From Acidobacteriota bacterium (GTDB lineage Bacteria > Acidobacteriota > Vicinamibacteria > Vicinamibacterales > CAVVIG01), in the NCBI GenBank assembly GCA_003222555.1, contig QHWL01000199.1:1-6988 (forward strand): a stretch of 6,988 nucleotides of DNA. Direction: 5' to 3'. Below are positions 6,727 through 6,988 of this stretch, one piece after another. The notes below the pieces were generated by a model, which worked only from the letters and a program-made list of their open reading frames with translations, did not search any database and was not told where the DNA came from. Position 1 is the first letter of the stretch. The number at the start of each line of letters is the position of its first letter. The translations under genes were made by a program, and so were the position numbers.

Positions 6727-6988
6727 TTACCAGCCGATCGGCTGGCCTTTGGTCTGCTCGTCGAGCCAGAGCTTGAGCGGCGCAAAGTAATCGAGGATGG
6801 CCGAGGCGTCCATTTGTCGCTTGCCGGTGAGCGCCTCGAGCGCGTCGGGCCACGGACGGGAGAGTCCCATCGACAGCATCGCATTCAACCGCCGGCCCGC
6901 TTCCGTGCTTTCATAAATCGAGCAGCGGTGCAGCGGTGTTGCGCATCCAGCAGTCTGGGAGAGCGCGCGATGGAACTGGAACTGCAGG
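6727..6988 (-). CDS. M2-family peptidyl-dipeptidase (ACE-like), C-terminal fragment
   Basis: The last 86 codons and the TAA stop of a gene that begins beyond the right edge are readable from 6987 to 6727 on the minus strand. No start lies inside the window. The fragment opens with LQFQFHRAL, continues with PLHRCSIYESTEAGRRLNAM and SRPWPDALEALTG, and ends with DYFAPLKLWLDEQ and PIGW. These blocks line up in order with the extreme C-terminus of angiotensin-converting enzyme (FQFHEAL, PLHKCDIY, SRPWPEA, YFKPLLDWL, LGW). The family is a zinc metallopeptidase that removes C-terminal dipeptides, usually exported in bacteria. The HEXXH zinc site and any signal peptide would be outside the window. 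The cysteine expected right after FQFHRAL is serine here, while a nearby cysteine (residue 15) could pair with Cys22 instead. The gene converges on the YfcC carrier, with the composite repeat between their ends. Confidence 0.92.
   Translation of the reverse strand, partial: LQFQFHRALSQTAGCATPLHRCSIYESTEAGRRLNAMLSMGLSRPWPDALEALTGKRQMDASAILDYFAPLKLWLDEQTKGQPIGW

Noticed and set aside
6543..6884. Minus-strand 113-codon frame over the composite repeat
   Set aside because: It is out of frame with the ACE-like fragment, and its second half is translated repeat (AETAEAAE-type strings).

Overview
The window is high-GC bacterial DNA with long open frames on both strands and no RNA genes, CRISPR array or mobile-element gene that I can see. 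An M2 peptidyl-dipeptidase (ACE family), a YfcC-type carrier, and intergenic inverted repeats built from CACGAAG/CTTCGTG and CGCAGAG/CTCTGCG words suggest an uncultured soil-type lineage. Acidobacteriota (Vicinamibacteria-like) is my best guess, but this is inference from gene content and repeat style, not a demonstrated assignment.

Layout, left to right. Positions 1-55 are the downstream flank of the first gene, and the first 15 bases look like the edge of another repeat copy. Positions 56-1375 (minus) encode a 439-residue MFS permease of the anion:cation symporter type. Positions 1376-1528 are intergenic and hold a CACGAAG-type inverted repeat. Positions 1529-4419 (minus) encode a large FAD plus iron-sulfur D-2-hydroxyacid dehydrogenase (D-lactate dehydrogenase/YdiJ type), broken by a frameshift in a GC-dinucleotide tract near 1793-1801. 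Positions 4416-5129 (minus) encode a Bax inhibitor-1 family membrane protein whose stop overlaps the dehydrogenase's TTG start. After a 31-bp divergent gap, 5161-6537 (plus) encodes a YfcC-family carrier. Positions 6538-6726 hold a nested composite inverted repeat. Positions 6727-6988 (minus) are the C-terminal 86 codons of an ACE-like peptidyl-dipeptidase that runs off the right edge.

How the genes may work together. The Bax inhibitor-like gene and the dehydrogenase form a translationally coupled pair (TTGA overlap). The permease lies 153 bp downstream on the same strand and belongs to a superfamily that moves organic anions such as sugar acids. A reasonable but unproven reading is carboxylate or hydroxy-acid uptake followed by flavin-dependent oxidation feeding electrons through Fe-S clusters towards the respiratory chain. 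The divergent YfcC carrier and the convergent peptidase suggest peptide or amino-acid use on the other side, but nothing in the sequence ties them to the minus-strand cluster.

The most noteworthy items are the frameshift that replaces the last cysteine-rich motif of the dehydrogenase, and the two related but differently built intergenic inverted repeats. I found no convincing novel multi-gene system.
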